Source: Sva-07 sp963717385 (lineage in GTDB: Bacteria; Actinomycetota; Acidimicrobiia; Acidimicrobiales; Ilumatobacteraceae). From it: DNA of 64,000 bases. The stretch is taken from NCBI GenBank assembly GCA_963717385.1, contig CAVQWE010000007.1, forward strand, positions 25,263-89,262. Direction: 5' to 3'. Below are positions 39,148 through 47,586 of the stretch, one piece after another. The notes under the pieces were generated by a model, which saw only the letters and a list, made by a program, of their open reading frames with translations, did not search any database and was not told the DNA's origin. Position numbers and translations under genes: made by a program. How positions within the stretch are numbered: the stretch's first letter is position 1; every line of letters begins with the position of its first letter.

Positions 39148-40521
39148 TCACGTGTGGCTGAAGCCGGGTTCCGGTGCCGGGTGCGGCGGCGGGAATGCTT
39201 CGAGGTGCTCGACGGCCTTGCCGATTGCTTCGAGGAGCATGTCGGCCAGATCCATGCCGAAGCCTTCGCGAACCACGATGCGCAGGACGGCGACATCTTC
39301 GGCGTTGGCCGGCATCGTGTAGGCGGGTACCTGCCAGCCTCCGGTGCGCAGCTGCTCGGACACGTGGAACACCGTGAACTTCGAGGGGTCCTTCACCTTG
39401 AAGGCGAGTACTGGGATCGCCGAGCCGTCGCTGACGACCTCGAACGGACCCATGGCGGCGACCGTCGACGAGATGTGGACCGCAGTGTCGCGCAGCGACT
39501 CCATGATGCGTCGGTAGCCGTCGCGGCCCAGGCGAACGAAGTTGTAGTACTGCCCGACGATCTGGTTGCCGGGCCGGGAGAAGTTGAGCGTGAACGTCGG
39601 CATGTCGCCGCCGAGGTAGTTCACGTGGAACACGAGCTCCTCGGGCAGTTCGTCGGCCGAGCGCCACACCACGAAGCCGATGCCCGGATACGTCAGGCCG
39701 TACTTGTGGCCCGAGACGTTGATCGACTTGACCTGCGGGAGCCGGAAGTCCCATCGGAGTTCGGGGTGCAGGAACGGCGCGACGAATCCTCCGCTCGCGG
39801 CGTCGACGTGGATCGGGATGTCGGTGCCGTGCTCGGCGTTGTAGGCGACGACGAGATCGTGGATCTCCTCGATCGGTTCGAACTCGCCGGTGTAGGTGGT
39901 GCCGAGGATCGGGATCACGCCGATCGTGTTCTCGTCGACGTACTCCATGACGGTCTCGGGCACCACGGTGAACCGGTCGTGCGTGAGCGGCACGTAGCGC
40001 GGCTCGACGTCCCAGTAGCGGCAGAACTTCTCCCACACCACCTGGACGTTGGAGCCCATCACCATGTTCGGCTTGTCGGTGGGAAGCCCGGCGGCCTCGC
40101 GGCGTTGACGCCACTTCCACTTCATCGCCAGGCCGCCGAGCATGACCGCCTCGCTCGAACCGATCGTCGACACACCGATGGCGTCACCGGCCGGCGGTGC
40201 GTGGAACAGGTCGGCGACGATGTTCACGCAACGCCGCTCGATCTCGGCGGTCTGCGGGTACTCGTCCTTGTCGATCATGTTCTTGTCGAACGTCTCGGCC
40301 ATCAGCTTCTCGGCCTCGGGCTCCATCCACGTCGTCACGAACGTCGCCATGTTGAGGCGCGAGCTCCCGTCGAGCAACAGCTCGTCGTGGATCATCCGGT
40401 ACACGGCCCCTGGGAGCGACTCGTCGTCCGGCATCCGGTTCTTGGGAATCGGCGCGTGAGCGAACCGGCCGGCGTAGGCCGGGTCGAGTGCTTCGTCGTT
40501 GGACACGTGCTTGTGGACCAT
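39148..40521 (-). CDS. gadB: glutamate decarboxylase
   Basis: A 457-residue PLP enzyme converting glutamate to GABA plus CO2 with consumption of a proton, a major acid-resistance reaction. PLP Lys273 is in SGHKYGLTYPGIG; HVDAASGG (Asp240) and the substrate-binding TIGSSEAVMLGG are present, and the N-terminal KNRMPDDESLPGAVYRMIHDEL matches GadB. Length is close to the E. coli enzyme (466). No glutamate/GABA antiporter is adjacent; a YrhK-like membrane protein follows. On the coding strand a TAGATT -10 candidate (complement of 40557-40562) and a GAAGGA Shine-Dalgarno 10 nt before the ATG are visible, so this gene has its own leadered promoter. Confidence 0.96.
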   Translation of the reverse strand: MVHKHVSNDEALDPAYAGRFAHAPIPKNRMPDDESLPGAVYRMIHDELLLDGSSRLNMATFVTTWMEPEAEKLMAETFDKNMIDKDEYPQTAEIERRCVNIVADLFHAPPAGDAIGVSTIGSSEAVMLGGLAMKWKWRQRREAAGLPTDKPNMVMGSNVQVVWEKFCRYWDVEPRYVPLTHDRFTVVPETVMEYVDENTIGVIPILGTTYTGEFEPIEEIHDLVVAYNAEHGTDIPIHVDAASGGFVAPFLHPELRWDFRLPQVKSINVSGHKYGLTYPGIGFVVWRSADELPEELVFHVNYLGGDMPTFTLNFSRPGNQIVGQYYNFVRLGRDGYRRIMESLRDTAVHISSTVAAMGPFEVVSDGSAIPVLAFKVKDPSKFTVFHVSEQLRTGGWQVPAYTMPANAEDVAVLRIVVREGFGMDLADMLLEAIGKAVEHLEAFPPPHPAPEPGFSHT

Positions 40522-40581
40522 GGCGGGGACGTCCTTCGGTGGCGGTTGTGTCTGTGAATCTAGACTGGATCGGCGCTGCGG

Positions 40582-40974
40582 TCAGCCGGCGAGCAGCTTG
40601 GCCTTCTGTGCTTCGAACTCGGCGTCCGTCAACGCTCCCGAATCACGGAGGTCGGACAGCTTGCTCAGCTCGCTCGCGACGCCGCCAGAACCGGCTGTCT
40701 GCTGCACGTACGAGCGGAACGCAGCCTCGCTCTGTTGGGCGTCGGCGATGTCCCTGTTCCTCATCCCGTCACCGTGAGCGATCACGTAGACCAGTACGCC
40801 GAGGAACGGAACCAGGATGACGAAGATCGACCAGATGGCTTTTGCGACGCCCCCCATGTCGGACCGGAAGATGTCGGCGAACACCCGGAACAACAGCATG
40901 AGCCAGGCGAAGAACAGGAAGAAGATGAACATCGACCAGAACACACCGAGGATGGGGTAGTCGTACGCGAGCAT
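40582..40974 (-). CDS. PLDc_N/SHOCT membrane protein
   Basis: A 130-residue protein with two hydrophobic segments (FWSMFIFFLFFAWLMLLFRVF and AIWSIFVILVPFLGVLVYVIAHGDGM) of the phospholipase-D-nuclease N-terminal type, then a C-terminal SHOCT domain (ASELSKLSDLRDSGALTDAEFEAQKAKLLAG). Such PLDc_N-SHOCT proteins are common in actinobacteria and often lie in stress regulons. Its SHOCT end is nearly the same as that of the protein at 36153, suggesting the two may associate. The ATG at 40972-40974 is chosen at the membrane-segment start. Located upstream of gadB on the same strand. Confidence 0.85.
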   Translation of the reverse strand: MLAYDYPILGVFWSMFIFFLFFAWLMLLFRVFADIFRSDMGGVAKAIWSIFVILVPFLGVLVYVIAHGDGMRNRDIADAQQSEAAFRSYVQQTAGSGGVASELSKLSDLRDSGALTDAEFEAQKAKLLAG

Positions 40975-41088
40975 GATGGGTCTCCTTGCAGAAGGGTTGG
41001 GACACCCCGAACGTAGGGTCTCTTCGGGCCGACTCGCATCGCCCACATCGGATGATTCGACGTGGGACCGATGGTTCGTGTCAGAGGC

Positions 41089-42300
41089 TCACGACACCGT
41101 TTCGGTTGCCTGCTCGGCCTCGTCGGGTTGCGGGTCGGACTCGGACGGTCCGGCGTCAGCGGCCGACAACTCCCCACGCCCCGTCAGGACCAGGGTGTAG
41201 ATCGCTCCGATCACGAGGCCGATCAGCACGAGCGCCGTCACCCAGCGGTCGAACGCACGAGCCGGGCTCCACCAGAGGAGCAGAAGCACGGCGCCGAAAC
41301 TGATGCCCACGAGCGCACCGGTCGAGTCGGCGACCCCGGCCACCCAACCGCGGAAGGCGACCGCCCAGCGGTACGGCCCGATCAGCACGGAGAAACCGAT
41401 GATCAGCAGGCCGTACACGATCCCGGTCCAGGCCATCTGTCGCAGCAACTCGGTCAACACCGAGCCGACGAGTTCGGCCAGTGGTTTGTTGGTCGCATCC
41501 TGAACGTAGGCGTTCACGGAAGTCTGGATGCCGACCCGACGGATGACCAGCAGGATGGCACCGCCGACGACCAACGCGATGCCGACGGATCGGAGCATCT
41601 GACGCCGCCGGCCAACGGCCAGGTAGACCGCTGCGACATACATGGCGACGACCACGACGAAGAGGAACCACGACGCGAAATCGAGGACCTTCACGGCGTT
41701 CTGCGCAGCCGCGAGCTCATCGGACTGGAGGATGGTGATCTGTCCGACATCGTCGGGGAGGCGGTCGAGCGCCGATTGGGGGATGCCGACCGCTTGGCCG
41801 AGGTTGACCACGGCGGTGTTCAGATTGAGGACGATGGCGCCGTCCGACGTCGAAACGCTGTCGAGGGTCGACTCGTCACGAAGAATTCGGACTGCCGCGT
41901 TGTGGGCTGCCCGATTCGCGTCCTGCCACACCGACTGGAATGCGCTCGACGCGACGATCTTCTCGATGCCATCGGTGGTCGGCCCTCGGAGGGCCCCAGC
42001 GAGCGGGCCGGCAAGCCCTGACAGGTCGGCGGGCAGGAGCGACTCGAGCTCGCCGGAGACGTCGACCGCGCCGTACAACTCGTCGGTGAGGTAGATCGCC
42101 AGCGCCTGCTGGATCTCGGGTTCGTTGAGGAGCTCACCGCTGGTCTCGACCCACTGATCGGTGTCGAGGGCCTGCGAGCGAGTCCATGTCGTCACCGTGG
42201 TCACGACCGCCAGCAGCGTGGCGAGAACGATCAGCAGCCCGGGAAGCCAGCGCGGGCCGATGGACGCGTCCGTGCTCGATGATGTCGGTTCGGTGGTCAT
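41089..42300 (-). CDS. integral membrane protein with large extracytoplasmic helical domain
   Basis: A 403-residue protein: one N-terminal membrane segment (LPGLLIVLATLLAVVTTVTTW), about 160 residues of predicted outside helices with repeated alpha-helical spacing (LLNEPEIQQALAIYLTDEL and similar), then five or six membrane segments and an acidic tail (SAADAGPSESDPQPDEAEQ). The layout of one TM, soluble loop and TM bundle is typical of an actinobacterial family of unknown function. No catalytic motif is seen. It is likely first in the unit leading to the SHOCT protein and gadB, but the 114-bp gap could hold a promoter. Confidence 0.75.
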   Translation of the reverse strand: MTTEPTSSSTDASIGPRWLPGLLIVLATLLAVVTTVTTWTRSQALDTDQWVETSGELLNEPEIQQALAIYLTDELYGAVDVSGELESLLPADLSGLAGPLAGALRGPTTDGIEKIVASSAFQSVWQDANRAAHNAAVRILRDESTLDSVSTSDGAIVLNLNTAVVNLGQAVGIPQSALDRLPDDVGQITILQSDELAAAQNAVKVLDFASWFLFVVVVAMYVAAVYLAVGRRRQMLRSVGIALVVGGAILLVIRRVGIQTSVNAYVQDATNKPLAELVGSVLTELLRQMAWTGIVYGLLIIGFSVLIGPYRWAVAFRGWVAGVADSTGALVGISFGAVLLLLWWSPARAFDRWVTALVLIGLVIGAIYTLVLTGRGELSAADAGPSESDPQPDEAEQATETVS

Positions 42301-42367
42301 GGCAAGACATCGTCGGCGTCGTCGCTGACGATGTCAACACCCGTTGAGGGTGAGATGGGGCGCGTTG

Positions 42368-42511
42368 TCAGATCCGGCGGCGGACGCGTCGCCGCTGGCG
42401 ACGTCGAACTCCGGTGGTGACCACGGCTGCGGTACCGACTGCTGCTGCCGTTCGGGCAACTGGGGCAGCGATCACACCTCTTCGGGCGGCTCGGGCTGGG
42501 CGCAGGGGCAT
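42368..42511 (-). CDS. 47-residue Arg/Ala-rich protein, SHOCT-less partner of DUF6325
   Basis: A very small gene whose product (start MPLRPARAARRG, weakly hydrophobic centre TAAAVGTAAVVTTG, end VRRRQRRRVRRRI) matches the first 40 residues of the SHOCT protein at 36153 in layout and partly in sequence (TAAAVG; RRRQ). The linker and SHOCT domain are absent and the gene stops after the basic tail. It lies 1 bp beyond the stop of DUF6325 copy 2, so the gene order DUF6325 then small basic protein is the same as in copy 1. Confidence 0.6.
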   Translation of the reverse strand: MPLRPARAARRGVIAAPVARTAAAVGTAAVVTTGVRRRQRRRVRRRI

Positions 42512-42512
42512 A

Positions 42513-42977
42513 TCAGACTCCTTGGTCGTCGTGGTCGTGGTCTTCGTCGGCTTCGAGCGCGGCGGCGATCGCCTGGATCGGAATGCGACCGGTCGCAACC
42601 AGCTGACCGCCGGCGCGTCTGGCAGCGGAAGCGAACGGCGCGGCCCAGGTGTTCTCCCAGACCACGACACCTGCGGTGGTGCCGTTCTCCATTGCTTCAG
42701 CCAGATGGGCGACATCTTTCGCTGCGAGCAACTCGGCGAGATCTGCCTCGATCTGTCGGAGTGGCTCGAGTTCGTCGAACTCTTCGATTTCGAATGCGTC
42801 GATCGAACCATCAGCGTCCTTGCGCAGAATCATCAGGTCGAGAATTCGAATCGTTCCAGCGGCAGCCAGATCCGAGAGAGCTTGGGCCATCTCGCCGTTG
42901 AAGTTCGCCTGGTTCTCCGGGAACTCGACGACGAGGTAGTCGACCGGTCCCATCTCGTCGATCACGTCGTGGGGCAT
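42513..42977 (-). CDS. DUF6325-family protein, copy 2
   Basis: A 154-residue paralogue of the protein at 35714. It shows the same landmarks: DYLVVEFPENQANFNGEMAQ, TIRILDLMILRKDADGS, and GVVVWENTWAAPFASAARRAGGQLVATGRIP. A Glu/Asp-rich middle (EIEEFDELEPLRQIEADLAELLAAKD) is longer than in copy 1, and the C-terminus ends with a His/Asp-rich tail. I start it at ATG 42977 (MPHDVIDEMGPVDY) because family members often have a few residues before GPVDY; ATG 42953 is the alternative. Followed immediately by the small basic protein. Confidence 0.82.
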   Translation of the reverse strand: MPHDVIDEMGPVDYLVVEFPENQANFNGEMAQALSDLAAAGTIRILDLMILRKDADGSIDAFEIEEFDELEPLRQIEADLAELLAAKDVAHLAEAMENGTTAGVVVWENTWAAPFASAARRAGGQLVATGRIPIQAIAAALEADEDHDHDDQGV

Positions 42978-43125
42978 CTGGCAGCTCGCTCTCTCGTCTC
43001 GTTGGCGACCGACGCACCGTCGGCCGCTCGACATCGGTGGATCCGTTGTCGCTGGGTGACAGCGTGCTCCCGACCGAGTCGTCGAGGCATCACCCATACC
43101 GGGCGATCCATGCACGGTGAGCTGG

Positions 43126-43692
43126 TCAGCGCGGTGAGCGCTCGGCGTGACCATGCAGGAGCTGGTCGTCGAGAACGACGGCGTCGTGGTAGCAGCGGAT
43201 GTCGCCGACGCGATCGCCGACGAACGTGAGCACCATGACGCCGGTGGTCGTGACGACCTGCCAGGTCGGCTCGATCATCAGGTCGTCGTCGAGGAACGCA
43301 GGACGGGTGAAACGACCGCGCAATTCCCATTCGACGAAGCTCGATGTTCCGGCCAAGGCGATGCTCGACAATTTCACCGACACATCCGTGATTGCATCAT
43401 CGCCGGCGACGAGCGCTGAGATGAGTTCAACGCGCGACCTCGTGAGAAGCGCTGGGCTCTGACAGCGGATTGTCTCATCGACGCGCGCAGCGATCCGGTC
43501 GATGACATCGGTGAGTTCGTCGCCGCTGCTCAGCAGGGCTGGGACGATGAACGCGGTGACCGATCGCTGTCGATCGGCGCTCGGGGGGGTCGGATGCTCA
43601 CCGGTGCTTCGGCAGCCGGGGAGCCGATCTTCGTCGTCGAACATCGGCCATCGTTCGACCGATCGCGTGAAGGGAGCCAACAATGCGTTCAC
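43126..43692 (-). CDS. NTF2/SnoaL-like domain protein
   Basis: A 188-residue protein whose last 130 residues have the strand and helix rhythm of an NTF2-like fold: an N-terminal helix (LTDVIDRIAARVDETI), then FVEWELRGRFTRPAFLDDDLMI, TWQVVTTTGVMVLTFVGDRVGDIRCYHD. The ending with VGDRVGDIRCYHD resembles SnoaL-type proteins, where an Asp/His pair closes the cavity. The first 45 residues are Pro- and Arg-rich and may be non-coding. The true start could be one of the inner Met or Val codons. No enzymatic role can be given. Confidence 0.6.
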   Translation of the reverse strand: MNALLAPFTRSVERWPMFDDEDRLPGCRSTGEHPTPPSADRQRSVTAFIVPALLSSGDELTDVIDRIAARVDETIRCQSPALLTRSRVELISALVAGDDAITDVSVKLSSIALAGTSSFVEWELRGRFTRPAFLDDDLMIEPTWQVVTTTGVMVLTFVGDRVGDIRCYHDAVVLDDQLLHGHAERSPR

Positions 43693-43838
43693 GACGGTGT
43701 CGAATGCCGGGACAGTTCTTGATCGAGCATGGGATCGCGCACCTCTCTCTGGTGGGTCGAGCGCGCTGCTGAAGCACCAGTGTCTGCGTCGAGGTGGAGG
43801 TGTGCGTCACCCGAAGAGGGTGAACCGAACCGCCAGGA

Positions 43839-45563
43839 TCAGGGAGTGTGGTCCGAACTCGGGTGGGGGCGCGTCCTCAGGAAATGGTCGACGGCATCGT
43901 CGACCTCGAGGAACACGGCATGCGCCCCGACTCGTCGCCGAATGCCGGATCGTTCGAGCATGTCGAGCACTGGTTGGCGGACTCGGGCGAAGCTGATCTC
44001 GACCTCGGCCGCCGCGAGTTCGGTGAGGAGATCAGCGAGCGACTCGATCGCAGTCGAATCGATGTTGGACACTCCCTCGGCGTCGAACACCATGGCCGTT
44101 GCCGGTGGGTCGGCAGCGACGAGCCGGCGCTTGATGTCGTCAGTGACGTGCGTGGCATTCGCGAAGAACAGCTCGTCGTCGACTCGGTAGATCAAGAGAC
44201 CGGGCACGGCAACGGCGTCAGGGTTGCGTTCGAGGTCGCGGTAGGTGTCCGTGCCTTCGACGCGACCGAGAGAAGCCGTGTGCGGACGGGCGACCTTGGC
44301 AACGGTGACGATCAGCGAGAGGCCGATTGCGAACGCGATACCGCCGAGCATCCCGAGCACGAGCACCGAGGCGATCGTGGCTGCACCGAGCCAGAACTCG
44401 GACCTGCGAAGGTGCCACAGCGCCTTGAAATCGTCGAGCGCGAACAGGCTGATCCCGGCGACGATCACGATCCCGGCGAGCACAGCCGTCGGGAGTTGTT
44501 CGAACAGTCCGGTGAGCATGATCAACGTCAGTACCACGAGTGCCGCGCAGATCAGACCGGCGAGGTTGGACCGACCTCCGGCATCGGCTTGCACGAAGCT
44601 TCTCGACTGGCTGCCATTGACCGGGAATCCCTGAAACACCCCCGACGCGAGATTCGACGCGCCGATTGCCAGGAACTCCTGATCGGCGTCGAGGTCGTAG
44701 TCCCCTCTGGACGCCAACGAGCGAGCGGTGAGGAAGCTGTCGGGGTAGGCGAGCAGCGCGATGCCGAGTGATGGCAGCAGCAGCTGGGTGAACTGGCTGA
44801 ACGTCACCTCCGGTGGTCCCGGGACGGGCAGTCCGGACTCGATCGCGCCGACGACTGCGATTCCTCTGGCTTCGAGATCGAACGCAGCGACCAGCACGAT
44901 GCCCAGCACCACGGCGACCAGTGGGGCCGGCACCTGGGGCGCGAAGCGGCGCAGCAGCAGCACGAGGACCACCGTGGACAGCCCCATCAGCGTCGTCAAC
45001 CCGTGCGCCTCATCGAGGTTGCCGACGATCGCGCCGATGTCGGTGACGTACAGGGTGCTGTCGATGCTGATGCCGAGCAGCGCCTCGAGCTGGCTGAGCA
45101 CGATGATGATCCCTGATCCGAACACGTAACCGGCCAGGATCGGGCGCGACAGGAAGTCGGCGATGAATCCGAGGCGGGCGACGTATCCGAGCACGCACCA
45201 GCCGCCAACGAGGAGTGCGAGCAACGCGGTCAGGTCGATGACGTCGTCGGCGCCGATGACGAATGGAGCGACGGTGGCTGCGGCCATGATGGCAACAGTC
45301 GACTCCGCCCCCATGTTCAGATCACGGCACGTCCCGAAGATCGCGTACGCCACGAGGGCGGCGGCCGCCGCGTAGAGGCCGTGCACCGACGGCATGCCGG
45401 CCAGGGTGGCGTACGCCAGCGATTGGGGCACGACGACAGCCCACACGGTGAGTGCTGCTCGCGTGTCGGCAGAGCGACTGTGCCGGACACCGTCGGCGAT
45501 GCTGACGATGCCCGGCACCAGCCGGCGCCAGCCGGCAGCTCGCGATACCGGTTGCAGTGTCAT
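43839..45563 (-). CDS. SulP-family anion transporter with STAS domain
   Basis: A 574-residue SLC26/SulP transporter. The transmembrane part opens with VVPQSLAYATLAGMPSVHGLYA, the SulP signature, and continues with FGTCRDLNMGAESTVAIMAA, FQGFPVNGSQSRSFV and about twelve hydrophobic segments. The C-terminal 110 residues form a STAS domain (GLLIYRVDDELFFANATHV, MVFDAEGVSNIDSTAIESL). Such proteins carry sulfate, bicarbonate or other anions. In this membrane and ion neighbourhood bicarbonate for pH control is as plausible as sulfate. No assimilatory sulfur genes are adjacent. Confidence 0.94.
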   Translation of the reverse strand: MTLQPVSRAAGWRRLVPGIVSIADGVRHSRSADTRAALTVWAVVVPQSLAYATLAGMPSVHGLYAAAAALVAYAIFGTCRDLNMGAESTVAIMAAATVAPFVIGADDVIDLTALLALLVGGWCVLGYVARLGFIADFLSRPILAGYVFGSGIIIVLSQLEALLGISIDSTLYVTDIGAIVGNLDEAHGLTTLMGLSTVVLVLLLRRFAPQVPAPLVAVVLGIVLVAAFDLEARGIAVVGAIESGLPVPGPPEVTFSQFTQLLLPSLGIALLAYPDSFLTARSLASRGDYDLDADQEFLAIGASNLASGVFQGFPVNGSQSRSFVQADAGGRSNLAGLICAALVVLTLIMLTGLFEQLPTAVLAGIVIVAGISLFALDDFKALWHLRRSEFWLGAATIASVLVLGMLGGIAFAIGLSLIVTVAKVARPHTASLGRVEGTDTYRDLERNPDAVAVPGLLIYRVDDELFFANATHVTDDIKRRLVAADPPATAMVFDAEGVSNIDSTAIESLADLLTELAAAEVEISFARVRQPVLDMLERSGIRRRVGAHAVFLEVDDAVDHFLRTRPHPSSDHTP

Positions 45564-45746
45564 GCTCGCAGCTTGCCGCGTGCGGGCGGACCTGTCATCG
45601 CCCAGAGCGGGCGAGGCGGTCTGCTCCCCCTGGCACGAGGTGGCCGAGGATCACCCGAAGTGGTGGAGGATCGTGCGATTCGGAAAGCAGACGATGCCTT
45701 CACCCGGCGAAACAGACGCCGTTTCGAAGGAAGTGGATCCGCCGCC

Positions 45747-46472
45747 GTGAACACACCGAAGACTGCTGGCCGGTCGGTGGCAGGCATCCGTCGTCGGCGA
45801 GTCGAGTCGGCGGCTGCGGCGGGCATCGTGTACTCGATCACGGCGGTCCTTGCGATGTATTCGCTTCGAGCGCTGCCGTACGAGTGGGGGGACGGCACCA
45901 CGCGCTGGCGCGCCGACGACGACAATCACTTCAGACTTGTGCTCGGACTCGGACTCGCCAGCATCGCCGCCGTTGCGTTGCTCTGGTTCGTCGCCGTTGT
46001 TCGTCGCCGAGTGGGCGAACGCGAGGACCAGTTCTTCTCCACGGCGTTCTTCGGCTCGGCGCTCGTCTACATCTGCATCTGGCTCGTCGGTACCACTTGC
46101 CTCGCCGCACCCGCCATGATCGACCAGGGTGAACTCGATCTCGGTGGGATCCGCCTCGCCGAATCGATCGCCGTCGGGTTGATGCTGGTGGTAGGACCCC
46201 GCATTCAAGCGGTTTTCGTTGCCAGCGCTTCAACGATCTTCCTGCGAACGGCGGTCCTGCCCAATTGGGTGGCGTACGTCGGATATGCGGCGGCGCTGAT
46301 TCTCTTCGTCGTGCCGCTCGTCTCGTCGCCGTTCGGGCTGGCCATGCCCACCTTCGTGCTGCTCACCAGCGCCACGATTCTGCTGCTGCGCCAACGATTG
46401 ACGACCAGCGACGACGACGCTGCGTCGGGTGCGCTCGGCCCTGCCCGAGGGAGTGACGACCCAGGGGTCTGA
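45747..46472 (+). CDS. multi-pass membrane protein of unknown function
   Basis: A 241-residue membrane protein with six to seven hydrophobic segments (AGIVYSITAVLAMYSL, LGLGLASIAAVALLWFVAVV, FFGSALVYICIWLVGTT, SIAVGLMLVVGP, AYVGYAAALILFVVPLV and PTFVLLTSATILLL). Between the first two lies a polar stretch with several Trp, Arg and Asp (EWGDGTTRWRADDDNHFR). I take the GTG at 45747, which gives a basic start just ahead of the first segment. Earlier in-frame codons are Arg/Gly-rich and unlikely. A GGAAG stretch lies upstream. Unrecognised family; divergent from SulP. Confidence 0.65.
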   Translation: MNTPKTAGRSVAGIRRRRVESAAAAGIVYSITAVLAMYSLRALPYEWGDGTTRWRADDDNHFRLVLGLGLASIAAVALLWFVAVVRRRVGEREDQFFSTAFFGSALVYICIWLVGTTCLAAPAMIDQGELDLGGIRLAESIAVGLMLVVGPRIQAVFVASASTIFLRTAVLPNWVAYVGYAAALILFVVPLVSSPFGLAMPTFVLLTSATILLLRQRLTTSDDDAASGALGPARGSDDPGV

Positions 46473-46489
46473 TCGCAGCGGGAGAGCGA

Positions 46490-46798
46490 TCACCGCGGGA
46501 GTTGGTGGCAGACCTTGCTCTTGCGTCCGCTGCCGCACGGGCAGGGCTCGTTGCGACCCGAGTCGGCAAGCACCTTCATCACTTCATCGGCGTATCGGCC
46601 CTCGGAGAGCAGGTCGGCGTTGGTATGGATCGTGTGCAGCGGGATCTGGCCAGGGCGACGGAGTCGTTCGACCACGGCCACCGCTCGCCGTCGCGGCGGA
46701 CCGATCATCCGGAGTGGGTGATGTGGGCCGGTGGTGCTGCGATCATCCTTGACCAACGACGCGAATCGTCGCGTCCGCACCACAGGGAGTATCGGCAT
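46490..46798 (-). CDS. SEC-C zinc-binding motif protein
   Basis: A 102-residue protein with a C-terminal SEC-C motif (GRNEPCPCGSGRKSKVCH), the zinc-holding tail best known from SecA. The middle (IPLHTIHTNADLLSEGRYADEVMKVL) is not recognised. The ATG at 46798 would overlap the divergent start at 46797 within a shared CATG. A later start is likely, since the first 30 residues are Arg/Pro-rich and the + strand gene has the better ribosome site. Convergent with the membrane protein gene (17 bp). Function unknown; SEC-C proteins often work in ribosome or protein-export contexts. Confidence 0.7.
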   Translation of the reverse strand: MPILPVVRTRRFASLVKDDRSTTGPHHPLRMIGPPRRRAVAVVERLRRPGQIPLHTIHTNADLLSEGRYADEVMKVLADSGRNEPCPCGSGRKSKVCHQLPR

Positions 46799-47462
46799 GG
46801 GTCAGGCAATCGGAGCGATCCTCGGACAGGCGGTGGGTGTGGCGATCAGCCCCGTGCCGATCATCGCCGTGATCCTGATGCTCTTCTCCAAGGGCTCGAA
46901 GGCGAACAGCATCTCGTTCCTCGTCGGGTGGATCGTGGGGCTGTTGGGGGTGGGGACGATCATGCTCGCCCTCGGCATCTCGTCGACCAACGGCGCACCG
47001 TCGACCGCCAGTGGGTGGATCGAGATCCTCATCGGCGCATTGTTCATCGTGCTCGGGTTCAAGCAGTGGAAGAGCCGACCGGCCAAGGGTGAGCACGCCG
47101 CGATGCCGAAGTGGATGTCGTCGATCGACGAGTTCACCGCTGTGAAGTCGCTCGGGCTGGGGCTGGTGTTGTCGGCGGTGAACCCGAAGAACCTCGGGCT
47201 GACCATCGCCGCTGCCGCAACGATCGGCGGCGCCGGATTGAGTTCGGGCGACGAGGCCATCGTGTTGATCGTGTACGTGCTGATCGCCTCGCTGACCATC
47301 GGCGCCCCCGTGATCCTGAATCTCGTCATGGGCTCGAAGGCAACGCACACCCTCACCGAGATGAAGCAGTGGCTCACCGACAACAACGCCACCGTGATGA
47401 CGGTGTTGTTCGTCGTCCTCGGCGCCAAGGTCCTGGGCGACGGCATCTCGATCATCGCCTGA
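46797..47462 (+). CDS. GAP-family (Sap-like) transporter, copy 1
   Basis: A 221-residue membrane protein of the GAP/Sap type related to LysE. It starts MGQAIGAILGQAVGVAISPVPIIAVILMLFS, with the family's early SPxPI, then LVGWIVGLLGVGTIML, KSLGLGLVLSAVNPKNLGLTIAAA with the conserved NPKN, and three more hydrophobic segments. Mycobacterial relatives (Sap, GAP) help move glycolipids to the surface. An AGGGAG Shine-Dalgarno lies before the ATG. The start shares the tetramer CATG with the divergent SEC-C gene. Followed 124 bp later by the sulfatase. Confidence 0.88.
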   Translation: MGQAIGAILGQAVGVAISPVPIIAVILMLFSKGSKANSISFLVGWIVGLLGVGTIMLALGISSTNGAPSTASGWIEILIGALFIVLGFKQWKSRPAKGEHAAMPKWMSSIDEFTAVKSLGLGLVLSAVNPKNLGLTIAAAATIGGAGLSSGDEAIVLIVYVLIASLTIGAPVILNLVMGSKATHTLTEMKQWLTDNNATVMTVLFVVLGAKVLGDGISIIA

Positions 47463-47586
47463 CCAGGCTGCACCGGAAATCGGCCATGTTGGGGGATATC
47501 CGGCGCCCGAATTTGGACCAGAATGGTCGAGATCCGAATCGAACCCGCCCCGCAGAATTCGAACCGTTGCACCAAAGGAAGCTGAC

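Noticed and set aside
47515..47585. tRNA-like T-arm sequences on the minus strand (two GGTTCGA-type stretches) before the sulfatase
   Set aside because: No acceptor stem, D-arm or anticodon arm can be folded around them, and the region holds the sulfatase ribosome site.
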